A stretch of 64,000 nt of DNA, taken from Paramacrobiotus metropolitanus (taxonomy: Eukaryota > Tardigrada > Eutardigrada > Parachela > Macrobiotidae). Positions 13,018 to 25,148 of the stretch are shown piece by piece. A program made the position numbers and the translations under genes. Position 1 is the first letter of the stretch. Each line of letters opens with the position of its first letter. The DNA is taken from positions 744,001 through 808,000 of the forward strand of contig NW_026570221.1 in assembly GCF_019649055.1 (NCBI RefSeq), read 5' to 3'. Under the pieces are notes generated by a model that had not been told where the DNA came from, ran no database searches, and was given only the letters and a program-made list of their open reading frames with translations.

Positions 13018-14947
13018 AGCACGCAAATCACAATACAATCAGATGGGGGTGTGAGGTATCCGGCTGGAACAGGGACTCTCATGCAGCGCCAGACAATCGT
13101 ATTATACAGGTACAGGTTATACTATTGTGATTGTCTGGTTAATTAAGTGTGCCGCGCGAATGACACCACACGGATCCGCTGCAGCGATGGATGTGACTGT
13201 GGCCTTAAAGCTGCATTTTGACCCGCAATCCGCGCTTAGTATTCTTCTGCCTCGTCAAGTTCACGATCACTGTACTGTACTATCAGGTATGCTGTGTGTT
13301 GCATGTGTGATTAATGGCCGGTACGGATGGTGATATGCGGAGCGGCTGCGTGCGTCGGATTTGGCGGAAAAAGAGAAGAAGATACACACCGCACTCGACA
13401 ACACCGTACATACAGCACACAAGAACCACAATTCGCCCGCGGGCCACCAACAAACAGATACCGTCAGCCGTATATCGATTGTCGATTGATGATGGTCAGA
13501 AACGGAAATTATTCATATTCACCGTTGTTGACTAATTTCTGTCCAACTGACCTACAGAGCACTGCGGCCAGTGAACACGGCGCGATCTCTCATCGGCAGC
13601 CTAGTTCCACTTTTTGCCCTATCGCTGCTAACCGTATCAACACCAACCCCACCGACAACAGTTAAACTAAAGTTGATCACTGGTAATGTGCGGATGTCTG
13701 TCTGTGTTCGGGCACCGATTTACGGATTTACATGAGCCCGATACAAAAGAGTCGGGTTCGTCATGCACTGCCATCCCTTTCCCAGATTAGGCATTTTATG
13801 CGGGAATAACACGCTTCGCACGGCAGTGAAGCTTTGATTGTTCGTTAAAGCGACGGAATGTGCGCGTGATGTGATGATAGAAACAACCAGCGAGGGGTAC
13901 ATTGAAACCGGAAGTCAGCCTTCATACATGTGGCTATGTTTACCATGCGGCATGCGTGCCGTTCGTATCTGTACGGCGAGCGAAGACTGCGCAATGTCCG
14001 CTATCAGGTCGATGAACGGCGTACACGGCCATATTCTGGTAACAGGCAACGAATACGCCGTCTAACGCAGGCATGTCAGAGGCGGACCATCGGCTAACAC
14101 TTGGACAACACTGCTTCTAAGCCGGTGTAAATACAGTTAACAGCCACGGCTTTAATTTGCGAAGGCCATTGCCAATATAATGTTGCCCATAATTACCACA
14201 GAAACAATCCAGCTAATTCTCGAAATTTAAATCAGTCATAAAAATCAATTCACTTTCATAAGAAACCATTCATAAAAAACCTCACACACCTTCATACAAA
14301 TCAGTTCACTTTCGCTAATTGTATAAAATCATTTGCAGTTGTACTACCTCAGTATACAATACATAAAAATATAGTATAGTTTTAATTTTTTTCCACGTCG
14401 GAGTGAGGACTGTATGAACAATATTAGCATATATTTCTCTACTTGAAACCTTCCCAAAATTAATGCATGGTCGGTAGTGGGTACTTCATCAACATTACCG
14501 AATAGGCGAATACAAATTACCGTAAAGCGCATCACAGGTAGACTGCATGGTAAGTACAGAGTACATATACAGATACAAATAGTGACGAAAGACAACTGGT
14601 CAACACTCAACACTAAAACCGGTTTAATACGCGCGCGAAAATGTATACCGCAGTTCGCAGTAGCATGTTAAAAGCGCTGTCACGGTGTATGAGCTTCATT
14701 CATAGTATACGCTGCCACCCGAAGGAGGACACACTTAGCGCCTTTTGTCCGCCAGTTGCACAAGCAAAAGCGGGAGATCCATGCTGCGCCACTGTGCGAG
14801 AATGCGGTGGCATGCGGACGGCGGCTACATAGGGCGTCATGAGATCGTGTTTCTGATTGAGATATCATTCATAACGTACCGGCTCCGCCGTCCGGACACA
14901 CCCGACGCTCACCGTGTCGGCGTAACAGCGGCGTTATCATGATACAG

Positions 14948-15038
14948 TACATTAATCTTGAATAATATTCAAGATTAATGTATCATGCACCTTGTTGCAC
15001 CAAAGGTCACATATATATAAATGTGACCTTTGGTGCAA
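14948..15038. repeat. Two adjacent perfect hairpins
   Basis: Arms 14948-14963 and 14967-14982 are perfect 16-bp inverted repeats with a 3-base loop. Arms 14995-15012 and 15021-15038 are perfect 18-bp inverted repeats around an 8-base AT loop. Perfect arms in otherwise decayed DNA suggest recent origin or selection. Confidence 0.8.
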
Positions 15039-15351
15039 AATCAAATACTATATTGTCCCGATTTCTGGGTTGTTTGGCACTGAGAAGCTGTCCGTTCAAA
15101 CACCGTGTTATACAACCGATAATTTATCAATGCGAAAGAGAGTTCTTTTCGGGAAGGAACTCGGCGCCAAAGAGCATGCTAATGCAACAATTGCTAATCA
15201 GATACTAAGTCGATACTTGCTAATCAGATAAACGATACTAAGTCTTAATACATTTTTGTAAATCCAGTGTTAAATTCTAATTAAAATTGAAAGTTAAGAA
15301 TAATCTTCATTGGGATAAGTCCAATGTACCACAGACGACAGAATGCAGCTA

Positions 15352-15400
15352 TAATACAAAGGACGCTCCAAAAGTAAGTTTCGCTATTTTGCCTCCCTGC
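15352..15400. repeat. Putative transposon end, copy 1
   Basis: Contains acaaaggacgctccaaaag followed by taagtttcgctattttg. The same block recurs in the same orientation at 16483-16532. The composition resembles mariner-type termini, but no transposase was found. Confidence 0.4.
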
Positions 15401-16482
15401 CATCTGAAGTAATGTACAACAGATATATTTTTTGTTAAATAAGCAATTATGTGAACTAACCAGGAAAATAAGAATCAAATGGTCTGATGAAAAACGGGAG
15501 AAAGGAGAAATAAAATGGCTCGTGCCGCTTTTTCAGTTTGTCCACGGACTTTTTAAAACCCGATTCATTCTTGCATCACTTCCGCCCGAGTCAAGTTTTC
15601 GACAATGAATTAAAAGTGTTAATAGCAAATTGTATGCCTAATATTTCTCTAGTCGCAGATCATCTTGGAAAGTTCAAGAGCCTGAGTAAAAATTTTTTTA
15701 CTTGGGACACCACATTTTGTCTTGTTCAGCCTTCTCGCTCCTATGAATTCAAGAGTCTTTGCTTCAATGAAAAGAACATTTTATGCGCATCTAAGATACC
15801 AATTGACTTTAAGTTACAGCGAGGACAATAATTTTTTCCCATTAAATTTAGATTTTTTCAGCGTCTGGAAGTAGGGCAGCTTTGTGGGTTTTGCTCCTAG
15901 TCATCGATAGTTTCTATTTTCCCAGAAAAACATTATGGGTAGGTTCTTTTGTTTATTAATTGAGATTAGAAGAGAGAAGAATACTCAACTTGTGGACGCT
16001 TAGTGCGTTACAAAAAGTTAAGAGGATGTTTGAGAAAAATTGCAAAAACTGTCTTGCCATCCAACAAGCCCAAGATCAAAGCAGAGATGCGGATGGTCGC
16101 GGGCAAGGTTGCTGACGGTGTAGTAAGACCATTAACCGGAAAATTGGTCACCGGTCTTACTACCCCGTCAATATCCTTTCCAGCATCTGGAAGCCATCAA
16201 ACAGTATCATCAGTTTTGGAACTATCGGTAAATTATTATTATTACTTTTTTCATGATGCAAAAGTGTCCATTATTATACAATCTAAATACAGTGATTTAA
16301 GAAAATTAAATAGCAGTCTCTGAATGATAGATTGTTTCTTTGTAGCTGTGTATGCATTTAAAACAGGTATGAATCTAAAAAAGTAATGATGTTTCCGATC
16401 ATGTCGGGTCAAACTGTATGCTGACAGCCGCCTGTATATCTTTCTGTAAGTACATATTATAGCTTCTCCCTGTAAGTACATA

Positions 16483-16532
16483 CAAAGGACGCTCCAAAAG
16501 TAAGTTTCCCTATTTTGTATCTCCCAGCACAA
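16483..16532. repeat. Putative transposon end, copy 2
   Basis: Near-identical to the block at 15352 (acaaaggacgctccaaaag), in direct orientation about 1.1 kb away. Direct rather than inverted orientation points to two separate insertions or a duplication. Confidence 0.4.
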
Positions 16533-16548
16533 AGGCCTTTAGCTGTTA

Positions 16549-16911
16549 TTATCCATACAGATATAAATGCCCTTCACTAAGGAACCGAAGAAAAATATAA
16601 CTTAGTTTAAGTACAATCAAATGGAAAGAATTGCCAAAAAAACCATCGACCACTTTTCGCACTTGTGCCACGGATTTTACGCACTCCCGGGCCAAATGTC
16701 CAAACTTCCCGCACTTATAACAACTGCGTTGACCTCTTGGGGTTTGGCTTCCCTGTAAGACCACTCCCTCCAGGTTTAGCCGTAGCCGGTCGACTCGCCG
16801 ACTCTCCATCCTCACCGCTGAACGGATTCCGTCCAAACGTGCGGTCCAGCACAATCGTAGTGGCAGAGCTGCCCCACGCCTAACGACCGGTGCGGAGCGC
16901 TCCGCGGTCAT
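16549..16911 (-). mobile_element. Retroelement gag-like fragment with CCHC zinc knuckle
   Basis: A 120-codon open frame contains CYKCGKFGHLAREC (at 16722-16681), a canonical C-x2-C-x4-H-x4-C zinc knuckle, preceded by a basic Arg-rich stretch. Zinc knuckles of this type are typical of retrotransposon nucleocapsid proteins. No protease or reverse transcriptase follows on the minus strand, so this is a fragment. A cellular CCHC protein is possible but less likely in this repeat-rich gap. Confidence 0.6.
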
Positions 16912-17404
16912 TCCACTTTAGTTGTCAGCTGTCGACATTTCTTCGCCGAACGACCACTCCAACATCAATCTCTCCCTTAATCCGGGACGAGCAACAGCTG
17001 AAATACACCGTTACCGTCTAATACCGGTCCACGGTTTCGGCACCAATTATTGTAAGGTCACTAAACTTAGTCAACCCGTAAACCAGCGTGTTCTTCTGTC
17101 ATCCCTTAATGTTCAACAGTCCGCAACACACTGGCCTTTATCGTAAAACATAAATCTCTTATATAGCTTTTTTACAACAGTTATCATCCACAGGATCTGT
17201 GGGAATATGTTAGCGCCCATCAGATGTCGGGCCAAGCACAGTGAACGCGCATGACACAACATGCCGATATAAATGTACTGTACTTTAATTTCAAGCATAG
17301 CTTGGACGTCAACTATCGGACATAGTATACACAAACATAAAGACTTAGTATCCATGCGTGACGTGACAACAAGTTTTTCAAGCCGGTCTAAAATCCTTTG
17401 ACCC

Positions 17405-17500
17405 CACAATGTTATAAAACACAACAAAAAGGTTTTGGTAGTGCGTGAAAGCGAAAGTTCTCGTGTGTGTATACGAATTTGGTGCCTTGTACGGCTGTAC
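17405..17500 (+). repeat. Dispersed repeat A, partial copy
   Basis: Matches the 3' part of the repeat seen at 24003-24170: ttataaaacacaac, then gtgcgtgaaagcgaaag, then an acgaatttggtgcc block. Confidence 0.55.
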
Positions 17501-18639
17501 CCACCATTCGCGTAATTAAGGACTTTGTTCTAGCGTACTATGTAATGCTAACAGCCTAACACCATTAATTTGGTTTTATTTCAATGTTTGCACTAACTTT
17601 TGGATTTCGATACGTATACGCTCTGCTAAAAGGTTCTTGGCATGGCATTTTGCCATAATCATTACTTAAAATACAATTATTCGTTTTTCAAGTCTAACGC
17701 TAATAAATTTTTATACAGCGGTGCAATTTTCTCTACAGTATACATAATTGCGTGCATTTTAAGGATGTTGTTCTGTAATTTGTTCGGTAAAATATCATGT
17801 GGACAGAAGGCTGTTACAGGATTTTATACATTAACCTTCACATTAGGGTGCAATGAACATACCCGACTGTCCAAACTCATAACGCTACTGGCATCACACG
17901 GAATTTTAAAATAAATCCAAGTTTAAAACACACAGCATCCAGTACGAGTACGAGTACGCGCATATATTTGTTTATTTCCAGTATCTTGTTGTTTTAGGTT
18001 TGTTGTAGTGATGTTTGTTTTTCTTTTTTACGAATTTTTCTGATTTGCTACGTGTACTAAATCCAACTGTCCACAAATATCAGCTATGGATCTAGTCGCC
18101 AGAGCTTGTTATAATGCTGCTAGGGACGCAGCAGTCAAGTCATGTCAGGAGGGAATTTCTGTTCTGGAATTTCTGTTCTGTGACTTAAAATTGTGAAGCA
18201 CTATGATCTTTTAAAATGTGGTTGAAGATACGCTAGTTTTTTGTGGACCGTAATTTGTCGAAACAGACGTTGAAAATACTTGGATATAACATTTTTGTCA
18301 AAATAAAATTTTCTGTAAAGTTAGTTCCCAGGTGTTCATCGCACCCAAATGTCCTCGTAGTAAGGATTCGTTAGTAAACTGGGCCTGATAATTACGCGAT
18401 AATTATATTAAATAACAGGTAATTGTATAATTAATAATAACATGTAACTGTATAATTAATACAATAATTGTCAAATTGACAGGTGTAATTGGTAATTATT
18501 ACCAGTACATCGCCATTTACCAGTATCTTTTTAACTATCACCGGGGTTTGCGGTCGTCGTTAATGTCGTTTCCCAGACCGCCGTAAAGCAAAACAACTCT
18601 TTCCACCCTACACCCATCGCTAATTGAAAAACCGCTGAC

Positions 18640-19180
18640 CTTTACCGCGCACTGTTAGGTCGTGCCAGGAACTGCACCGACCAGTGCTGATGCTCGGTTC
18701 GACCACAGGCGTACATAATGTCACCTCGGAGGTCCGCTATACCGTCCTCGGGGTCATCTCTGCAATGACGACGGGCGGGGCCTGTGTCTCGACCGGAGTC
18801 CGCTTCGTAAAGAATTCGCGCACAACGGACTGTGCCCAGGTTGACACTGCGAGGAGAAAATGAAGCGTTGACCTTTACAGTGAACGGTTTACTGGAGCTT
18901 CGCTGTGCACTCACCGTGGATGACGCCCAATTCGGCGTTAGGCTTGCAGTGCGTCCCCTCGGAGGTCGAACGGGGGCACCGCGGTGGTATAGCCGGCGGG
19001 CGGGGGCAGCCAGGTGTTCGTTCTCCTGAGGTTTTGGACAGGATGAAGAAGACAACACCAGTCTGTTTTCTGCACTGCGGCGGCTTGGAGATCCGCTGAC
19101 CGTTGCAGCGCGACGGCAAATCACCGAAAGGCTACACAAGCCAGTGGTGGGGTTGTGTTGGCTGCTATCCGTGCAGCATA
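18640..19180 (-). pseudogene. Relic of the six-Cys module family
   Basis: The minus strand carries degraded modules spread over different frames. CNGQRISKPPQC resembles the C3-C4 part of the last module of the array copies (CKGQQVSKSPQC). A further upstream half, HCKPNAELGVIHGEC, is followed by CKGQRFIFSSQC. Stops and frame changes are frequent. It lies just 3' of the 19902-22663 copy and is probably the tail of an older unit. Confidence 0.6.
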
Positions 19181-19901
19181 TCGCCTTGGAGGCAGGGCCC
19201 CCTCCGGCGGGGACTGCAAACCGGTAAAATCATGTGAATGCGAAAAGTGTAAGTACTGGGGATCCGTCCGACGATGCCGTGTCGACGACGCCAGTACCGA
19301 ACACCACTTGTCCTTCACCCGCCCTGCCCACGGAGCTGACCTCGACGAAAGTGTGGTGACATCCCTTTCGCCTCAATGTTTAAATTTTGACCGTAAAATC
19401 GTGTGCCCGGGCTTGCACTTTGTGTTATCAAATAAGAAATCCTAAAACAGTACGGTAACTGACGCTGTACATGTGCATTCTATTTTAGGGTTTTTCATAA
19501 TGCTTTCCTCGGTATGTTATTTTTCAGTGTCTTGTCTTACGCATGTCCATGTCGATTTACAAATGATGAAAATTTAGACATCGAAAAAAGGCGATCAGAT
19601 TCGTCAGTATCATTCGTAATCTTCATGGCGGTTCGTGTGCACAACATACAGTCCTGGCCACAAGATTAGAAGATAAATTCTGCGCTATGACACGCAATTC
19701 ATTTCCGGCAAACCAGTTTCCCAATTCGGTTGGATATGTTGTACTGACCACAGATTCCGAACCTTCTCAGTTATTAATGTTTTTAATTTTTCGGTGTATA
19801 ACTAAACGAAAGTTATGTATACGACATTTTCAACCCCTCTCGAACTGTCCCGCGTGGAAGTTTACAATCACAACAAGGCCGTCAAACTAGCGTGCCCCAG
19901 T
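19181..19901. other. Spacer between module relic and array copy
   Basis: No gene recognised. The last 40 bases, just 3' of the stop at 19902, match the 3' flank of the 30470-32596 copy (both include caaactagc and gccccag), showing that duplication included 3' flanking DNA. Confidence 0.5.
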
Positions 19902-22663
19902 TTATTTTCTCGGGTGAGGTGTGCTGACCGGCTGCGGGCCCGTCACGTCGTGGGATAGGGCGGAGTCATGGTAACAGCACCACTGTCCCGTTGTACATTG
20001 CGGCGACTTGGAAACCTGCTGACCTTTACAGCGGACCCGCAGGTCGCGCGTCGGAATGCACCGACCGTTAGTGATATCCGCTTTGCTGTCGGGCGTGCAC
20101 TGCGGGTCCTCCGTTTCGGTGGTCACTGCGCCTGTGTGGTTGGACAGGGCCGATGTGTTGGTCATTTCTTTCTGCAGTTTCTCCACTAGGGCGTTGAAGA
20201 TGCCGGAGATTTCGAACCCTTCGAAGAGGCAGCACCAGCTGCCCATGTCGCAGTCCATGGAGGGTGAAGCCTTCCGGTCAGTGCAATCGGAACGCAGCTC
20301 CCGGATGGTCATGCACCTGCCGTCCTTCACGTCCGGGTTGGAATCAGGCGAGCAGGTGCCCACTTCCCGAGGTTTGGAGGTGGTACTGCCGCCGCCTGTG
20401 GGGGTGGCGTTGTTGGAATCGTCCGCGTCGGAACCGGAGGCGTTAAAGCAGCACCACCTCCCGCTATCGCAGTCCTTGGAGGGTGACGCCCTCTGCTGGT
20501 CTTCCACGCAGTTGGAACGGGCCTCCACGGTGGTCAGGCACTTGCCGTTCTTGACGGCCGGGTTGGAAAAGGGCGAACAGGTCTTCACCGGCGTCTCCAT
20601 GGATGCCTCGGTCACCGATACGGCGTCCTTGTTGGTCGAAGTCACGTTGACAAAGACGGCGTCCCTGGCGGGCGGGTCGACGCTAGCTAAGGCGGACGGT
20701 TGGGAGGGATTTGGGAGGTTGGTGTTCGGCTGCTGCTGGTTTGGAGAGTTCCCAGTGACCTGTTCTTGGTTCGGGAAGTTGCCCGGAGCCTGACTGGAGT
20801 TCTGCGCGCCCTGGGAAGCATTGACCAACCATTGTGCCGGGTTGGCAGCTGCATACTGCAGTTTTTCATTGCTCTGAAGGCTTCCGAAGATGCGGTTGCC
20901 GGACTCGACGGCGCCTCTTCCTTGTCCGACGCTCACGCCCATTTGACCACTTCCGGTCGGGTCTCGCACTTCCATCTTCTCAGAGACCTCCGCAACGTCG
21001 GTGATCTGGTTGGCGGTGTCGTTGACCTTACTGGCATCACCAGCTTCGCTCTCGGAGACGGTCACGTTAGCGTAGCAGCAGAAGGTGCCGTAGGTGCAGT
21101 CCTTGGACACGGACGCGTTCTTCTTGCTGCACTGGACACTGAGCTGACGCATCGTCAGGCACACGCCGTTGTGGACGGTCGGGTTATCTAAGGGCGTGCA
21201 GCTGACCAGCGCCGGGAGGCTGACGTTGGTGAATGCTAACTGTGCCACTTGTGCAGCTTGTACCAGGGTCACGGTCTCCGTGGTGACGTTCTCCCGGAAA
21301 ATGCAACACCATTCGCGTGGATGACAGTCGCCGGATCTGGCGGCGGCGCGCCCTTTACACTCTGTGACCAAATCGGATGTGGAGATACACTGGCCCCGTT
21401 GGGTGTGGTTGCTGGTGGGATGGCACTGTTTGATGATCAAGGATTCCGCGGGCGGTTGCGTTGGTGGCTCAGGTTGCTGGGCCGTCGACTTATTGTCGGG
21501 CTCATCGGGTTCTTCGTCGTCGATACTGGACAGCACCGGGGTACTAAGATCCGACGCCCCGGTTGTTGGCACGGTGGTCTGCTGAACCGGAGAATCCGTC
21601 GGTTCCGGCACGGTGAAGCAGCAGATCTCCGCTGCGCTGCATCCCGTCGCCAACTTGGTTAGGCTGAGGGCACGACAAATTCTGGGACAACTGGGTCACG
21701 AGGGCACATTTGCCGGTCACCCCGGGGTGGTTGGTCGGGTGACAGATGGTGCGGTTGTCCATGGCGGAAGTGACACCCGATGATGAAATTGTCGTTGACG
21801 AACCCTCCGAAACTGGCGCCGAAGTCATTGTGGACTTCGGTGTTGCTGAGGACCCAGTTGTCGGTTTCGGCCCACCCACGAAACAGCAGAACTGGTGTGT
21901 TGCGCACTGGCTGGACTTGGACATCTGCGTACGGCGGCAGTTAGCCGTCAGCTTATCCAGGTTCCAGCAGACTCCGTCCGTAACCCAAGGGTGGCTCAGC
22001 GGCGAGCAGGCGCCACCGTTCTGAGGCGTCGTGGCGTTCGGTGCCTGCGTTGTCATCACCTCGTTGTCATCGTCTCCGCCGGCATCTCCGGATAGTGTCG
22101 AACCGGACCCCCCGGACGCGGTCGACCCTCCGGACACCCGTGTCGGACTTGCAGGCCTGGGCGTGCTAACTCCGGCACGGGAGGTGGTCGATGATCCCGG
22201 TTCATCGTCAAAGCAGCAGTGTTGCTTGGGTCCACAGTCAGAAGATAGAGATAGCTGCCGGCCCTTACATTTTCTCTTAATCTGATTATCCCAGACGCAG
22301 ACGCCGCCCTTGACGGTCGGCTGGGTGCGGGGCGAGCACACTTTCCCGGCTGGGAAACGAAAGATAGGACGGCGAGCGCTAGCGCTGCTGTAGCCGCCTG
22401 CGGAGGCAGCGACGTTGCTGTAGATGGCATCCAAGTCGGAATTGGAGGCGTTGAAGCAGCACCAACTGCCCGTGACGCAATCCCGGGAGGGCGCCGCCTT
22501 CTCTTGGTCGCCGACGCAGCGGGAACGCACCTCGGAGACGGTCATACACGTGACACGTACCGTTCGTGGTGTTCGGGTGCGAGGTGGGGATGCAGCTGCG
22601 GGCAGTGCAAACGCCCAGGGCGCAAGTTAACAGGATGAGCGTTGCGCATACGCGCCCGCCCAT
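19902..22663 (-). pseudogene. Array copy 1: nine-module six-Cys secreted protein with two frameshifts
   Basis: Starts at the conserved ATG (22663) with a signal peptide ([20 protein letters not shown]) that runs straight into the first module, with no intron. Modules lie at 22456-22594, 22213-22338, 21883-22008, 21618-21744, 21303-21425, 21075-21200, 20448-20579, 20229-20354 and 19974-20099; the stop is at 19902. Two lesions break the frame. A 7-bp tandem duplication (22546-22552 and 22553-22559) falls inside module 1. One extra A near 21676-21680 falls inside module 4. Between them the frame is clean and the cysteines are kept, so inactivation looks recent, or the lesions could be assembly errors. 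It keeps the upstream box and leader. Confidence 0.82.
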
Positions 22664-22692
22664 ACTGGCGACAGTGTAAATTGTGGAAGGAG

Positions 22693-22701
22693 AGCGCGGG
22701 C
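22693..22701 (-). promoter_or_regulatory. GCCCGCGCT box, array copy 1
   Basis: The box lies 30 bp before the ATG at 22663. An AT-rich TATA-like stretch (plus strand tataaag, about 22717-22723) lies 15-20 bp further upstream. Confidence 0.6.
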
Positions 22702-22839
22702 TACCAGTGTCCACTGTATAAAGGGATCAAGTATTTTGAAACTGTACTATGCAAGCGAGCGATGCCTCCTTCGGTGTCGCAGTATACTGATTAGTGAACC
22801 TAAACGACGTCTCCAGTGAAGAAGAAATTTTTCTTAGCT

Positions 22840-23020
22840 TTTTGAGTCTCTGAGTTAATACGCGTGATGAGTGAGTAATCCATCAGTTGAATGTGCAACC
22901 CGGAACTCAGCATTCAGTTTATCGCACGTATGTGGTGGTCTAACCGGTCCGTAGCCGGACGCGCTACGAATTAAGTACCGGTTCGTTGAACGGCGCACGG
23001 CCGGCAGCTTCTTATCAGGA
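22840..23020. promoter_or_regulatory. Shared upstream block, array copy 1
   Basis: Contains caacccggaactc, then gtggtctaaccggtcc, then cggttcgttgaacggcgcac. It is closely similar to blocks upstream of the other array copies. It may be a regulatory region carried by duplication or the end of an old repeat. Similarity between copies 1 and 3 is continuous from here to the ATG. Confidence 0.5.
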
Positions 23021-23086
23021 AGCGCAGCATTGTTTGAGCCAAAGGAAAGAAAAATTTTTTTATAAAAACAAAATTTTGCCAAAATT

Positions 23087-23951
23087 GTCCTAAAACTTTT
23101 AAAATGAAAAATTCTTCTTCAGATGACTCACACAATTTTTCTGACAGCATATTCAGAATCAGCGACATCGATTCACCTAGAAAAAGTGTTCAAAATGCAA
23201 AAATAAGAGTTTTGTTAATGGCGCTATTGCAGCCGCCCAAGGTTATTGGGGGGCGTATGGGGGCCCGGCAGTCAGAAATTTTTCTTTCAAAAAAAATTTT
23301 GAAAAATGGTTTCTGTATCAGAAAAATGCGCTGAAAATTATCCCGAGGTCAGATTCGCTCTAAAAAAAAGTCCCGAGGTCGATGGGGGTCTCGTTTAGTC
23401 ACTGTTATGGACCGATCTCCCTCAAATTTTGCACGTAAATGCACATAACCACGAAGAACGTTTTTACACCGATCCACTGTTCTAGCATGTTTTTCAAATT
23501 TTAAAATGAATTTCAAAAAATTTAAAATTCTTTTTAAAATTTGAAAAAAATCATGGAACTCTTGGTCGGTGTAAAAACGATCTTCATGGACATGCGCATT
23601 TACGTGCAAAATTTGAGGGAGATCGGTCCATAACAGTGACTAAACGAGACCCCCATCGACCTCGGGACTTTTTTTTAGAGCGAATCTGACCTCGGGATAA
23701 TTTTCAGCGCATTTTTCTGATACAGAAACCATTTTTCAAAATTTTTTTTGAAAGAAAAATTTCTGACTGCCGGGCCCCCATACGCCCCCCAATAACCTTG
23801 GGCGGCTGCAATAGCGCCATTAACAAAACTCTTATTTTTGCATTTTGAACACTTTTTCTAGGTGAATCGATGTCGCTGATTCTGAATATGCTGTCAGAAA
23901 AATTGTGTGAGTCATCTGAAGAAGAATTTTTCATTTTAAAAGTTTTAGGAC
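23087..23951. mobile_element. 865-bp foldback (long inverted repeat) element
   Basis: The outer ~380 bp of each arm (from 23087 and from 23951 inward) are inverted and practically identical: both arms encode the same 76-residue frame without a difference. The centre (about 23450-23590) is an imperfect palindrome of AT-rich sequence. No transposase and no clear target duplication were seen. A related diverged core lies at 59280-59515. Transcription would give a long double-stranded RNA. Confidence 0.85.
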
Positions 23952-24002
23952 TTTTGGTTCACCTGAATGCATTTAAACTTTTTGATTTTCTAATAGCCAT
24001 AA

Positions 24003-24170
24003 CTCCCGAACCGGATGTTGCGCGCACAAACGGTTTTCTCGCGCCTGTGTATACAAATCATCTGGCTACAAAATGTCATAAAACAAAAGAAAAAAGGATT
24101 TGGGAGTGCGCGAAAGTGAAAGATTTCGTGCATGTACACGATTTTGGTACCATGTACCGGGCCACTTCCC
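24003..24170 (+). repeat. Dispersed repeat A
   Basis: Begins with ccggatgttgcgcgcacaaac, contains aaaatgtcataaaac and gggagtgcgcgaaagtgaaag, and ends with tgtaccgggccacttccc. Other copies lie at 17.4, 24.34, 33.3, 39.5 (minus) and 59.6 kb. Confidence 0.7.
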
Positions 24171-24339
24171 TAAAGCCAAAATTGGGACAAAATAATTCCT
24201 CAATAATATGAAAAAGTGAAATTATTCAAGTTTGATAATCACTTAAAGTGACTTAATAGACGGTCGATAATACTCGATCGTGTATTTTTTTATAAAATCG
24301 AACGAAAATCGGTTTGTTGATGAGCTTCTTTGTACAGTG

Positions 24340-24510
24340 AATTTCATTTCATGTTGCGCGCATAAACGGTTCTCAATGTACAACTACACTAATCATATGT
24401 GGCTACGAATTGTCATACAAAACTATGCGCAAAGCGTTCAAAGTATGTGTGAAAGCGACCGCTTCCGGGTTTGCTACGGGAATTCGTTGCCCATCACCGG
24501 GCCACTTCCC
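24340..24510 (+). repeat. Dispersed repeat A, second copy
   Basis: Contains atgttgcgcgcataaacgg, a ttgtcatacaaaac block and accgggccacttcccg, in the same order as the copy at 24003. The two form a loose tandem pair. Confidence 0.65.
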
Positions 24511-24692
24511 GTACAACTAACAGCTCGCACGCATCTGTACAGTATTAGTATACGAATAACGAAGACAACACACATGATGCCGATGTCGATGTATTTTACA
24601 GCTTTAAGTTATACAGCTTTAAGTTTAAGTTATTTAAGTTGATTGTATACACGTAAGAGATCTAAGATATTTAAAGCCTTCAATTAACTATC

Positions 24693-24860
24693 TTAGATTT
24701 CTTATGTTTTCGTGGGTTTTCTTATTTTCTCAGGTTTCTTAGGGTTCTTAGTTTACTTAAAGGATTTCTAAGGTTATTCCTAGGTTATTTCTAGTTTTTC
24801 TTGGGTTATTCTTAAGTTTCTTAGGTTATTCTTAGGTTTCTTAGATTATTCTTAAAGTTT
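24693..24860. repeat. TTCTTAGG-type minisatellite
   Basis: Degenerate tandem repeats of ttcttaggt / tattcttagg units, the same motif as in intron 5 of the gene at 945-3426. It abuts a module relic. Confidence 0.75.
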
Positions 24861-24869
24861 TTCTCAAGT

Positions 24870-25148
24870 CGCTGAAACAACAGCACCTGCCACTGCTGCA
24901 GACCCTGTAAACCGTGGCCTTCTGGCCGACACAGCGGTAATGAGGATCTAGGTATTCATACACCGCCCGTTGTTGACTGCGGGTTGGACGGAGAAATGGA
25001 GCCTGTCGATCCCCCGCAGGAGTAAATTGGTGTCGGACCCTGGCGGCACCGGCTGGTTCATGGGCATGCCGTGATTGTCCGGCAGCACAACTTTCTTGGC
25101 GTCGGGCGTAGCCGGCAATGGTGATTGGGGTCGTGTAGCGGACGTCAT
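24870..25148 (-). pseudogene. Relic of one six-Cys module
   Basis: One frame reads QPAVNNGRCMNT (the C2 region of a module). After a frame change it reads YRCVGQKATVYRVCSSGRCC, keeping C3, C4 and the CC pair with family spacing. The remainder is unrecognisable. It is a decayed unit between array copies 1 and 2. Confidence 0.6.

Larger units (their letters stand above)
13018..18639. other. Intergenic region with transposon debris
   Basis: This contains the upstream DNA of the 7073-12981 gene, two tandem hairpins (14948-15038), two direct copies of a putative transposon end (15352, 16483), a gag-like fragment (16549-16911) and a dispersed repeat (17405-17500). The open frame 15538-15831 plus (97 aa) is unrecognised and may be part of an element. 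The stretch 18360-18540 is AT-rich with repeated TAATTG-type words. Confidence 0.5.

Noticed and set aside
20056-20793. 245-codon plus-strand frame, and similar frames at 35281-36033 and 31786-32304
   Set aside because: They are antisense shadows of the six-Cys modules and do not start or end consistently between copies.
23104-23934. Identical 76-aa frames on opposite strands as a duplicated gene
   Set aside because: They lie in the two arms of the foldback, start and end without gene context, and have no family features.
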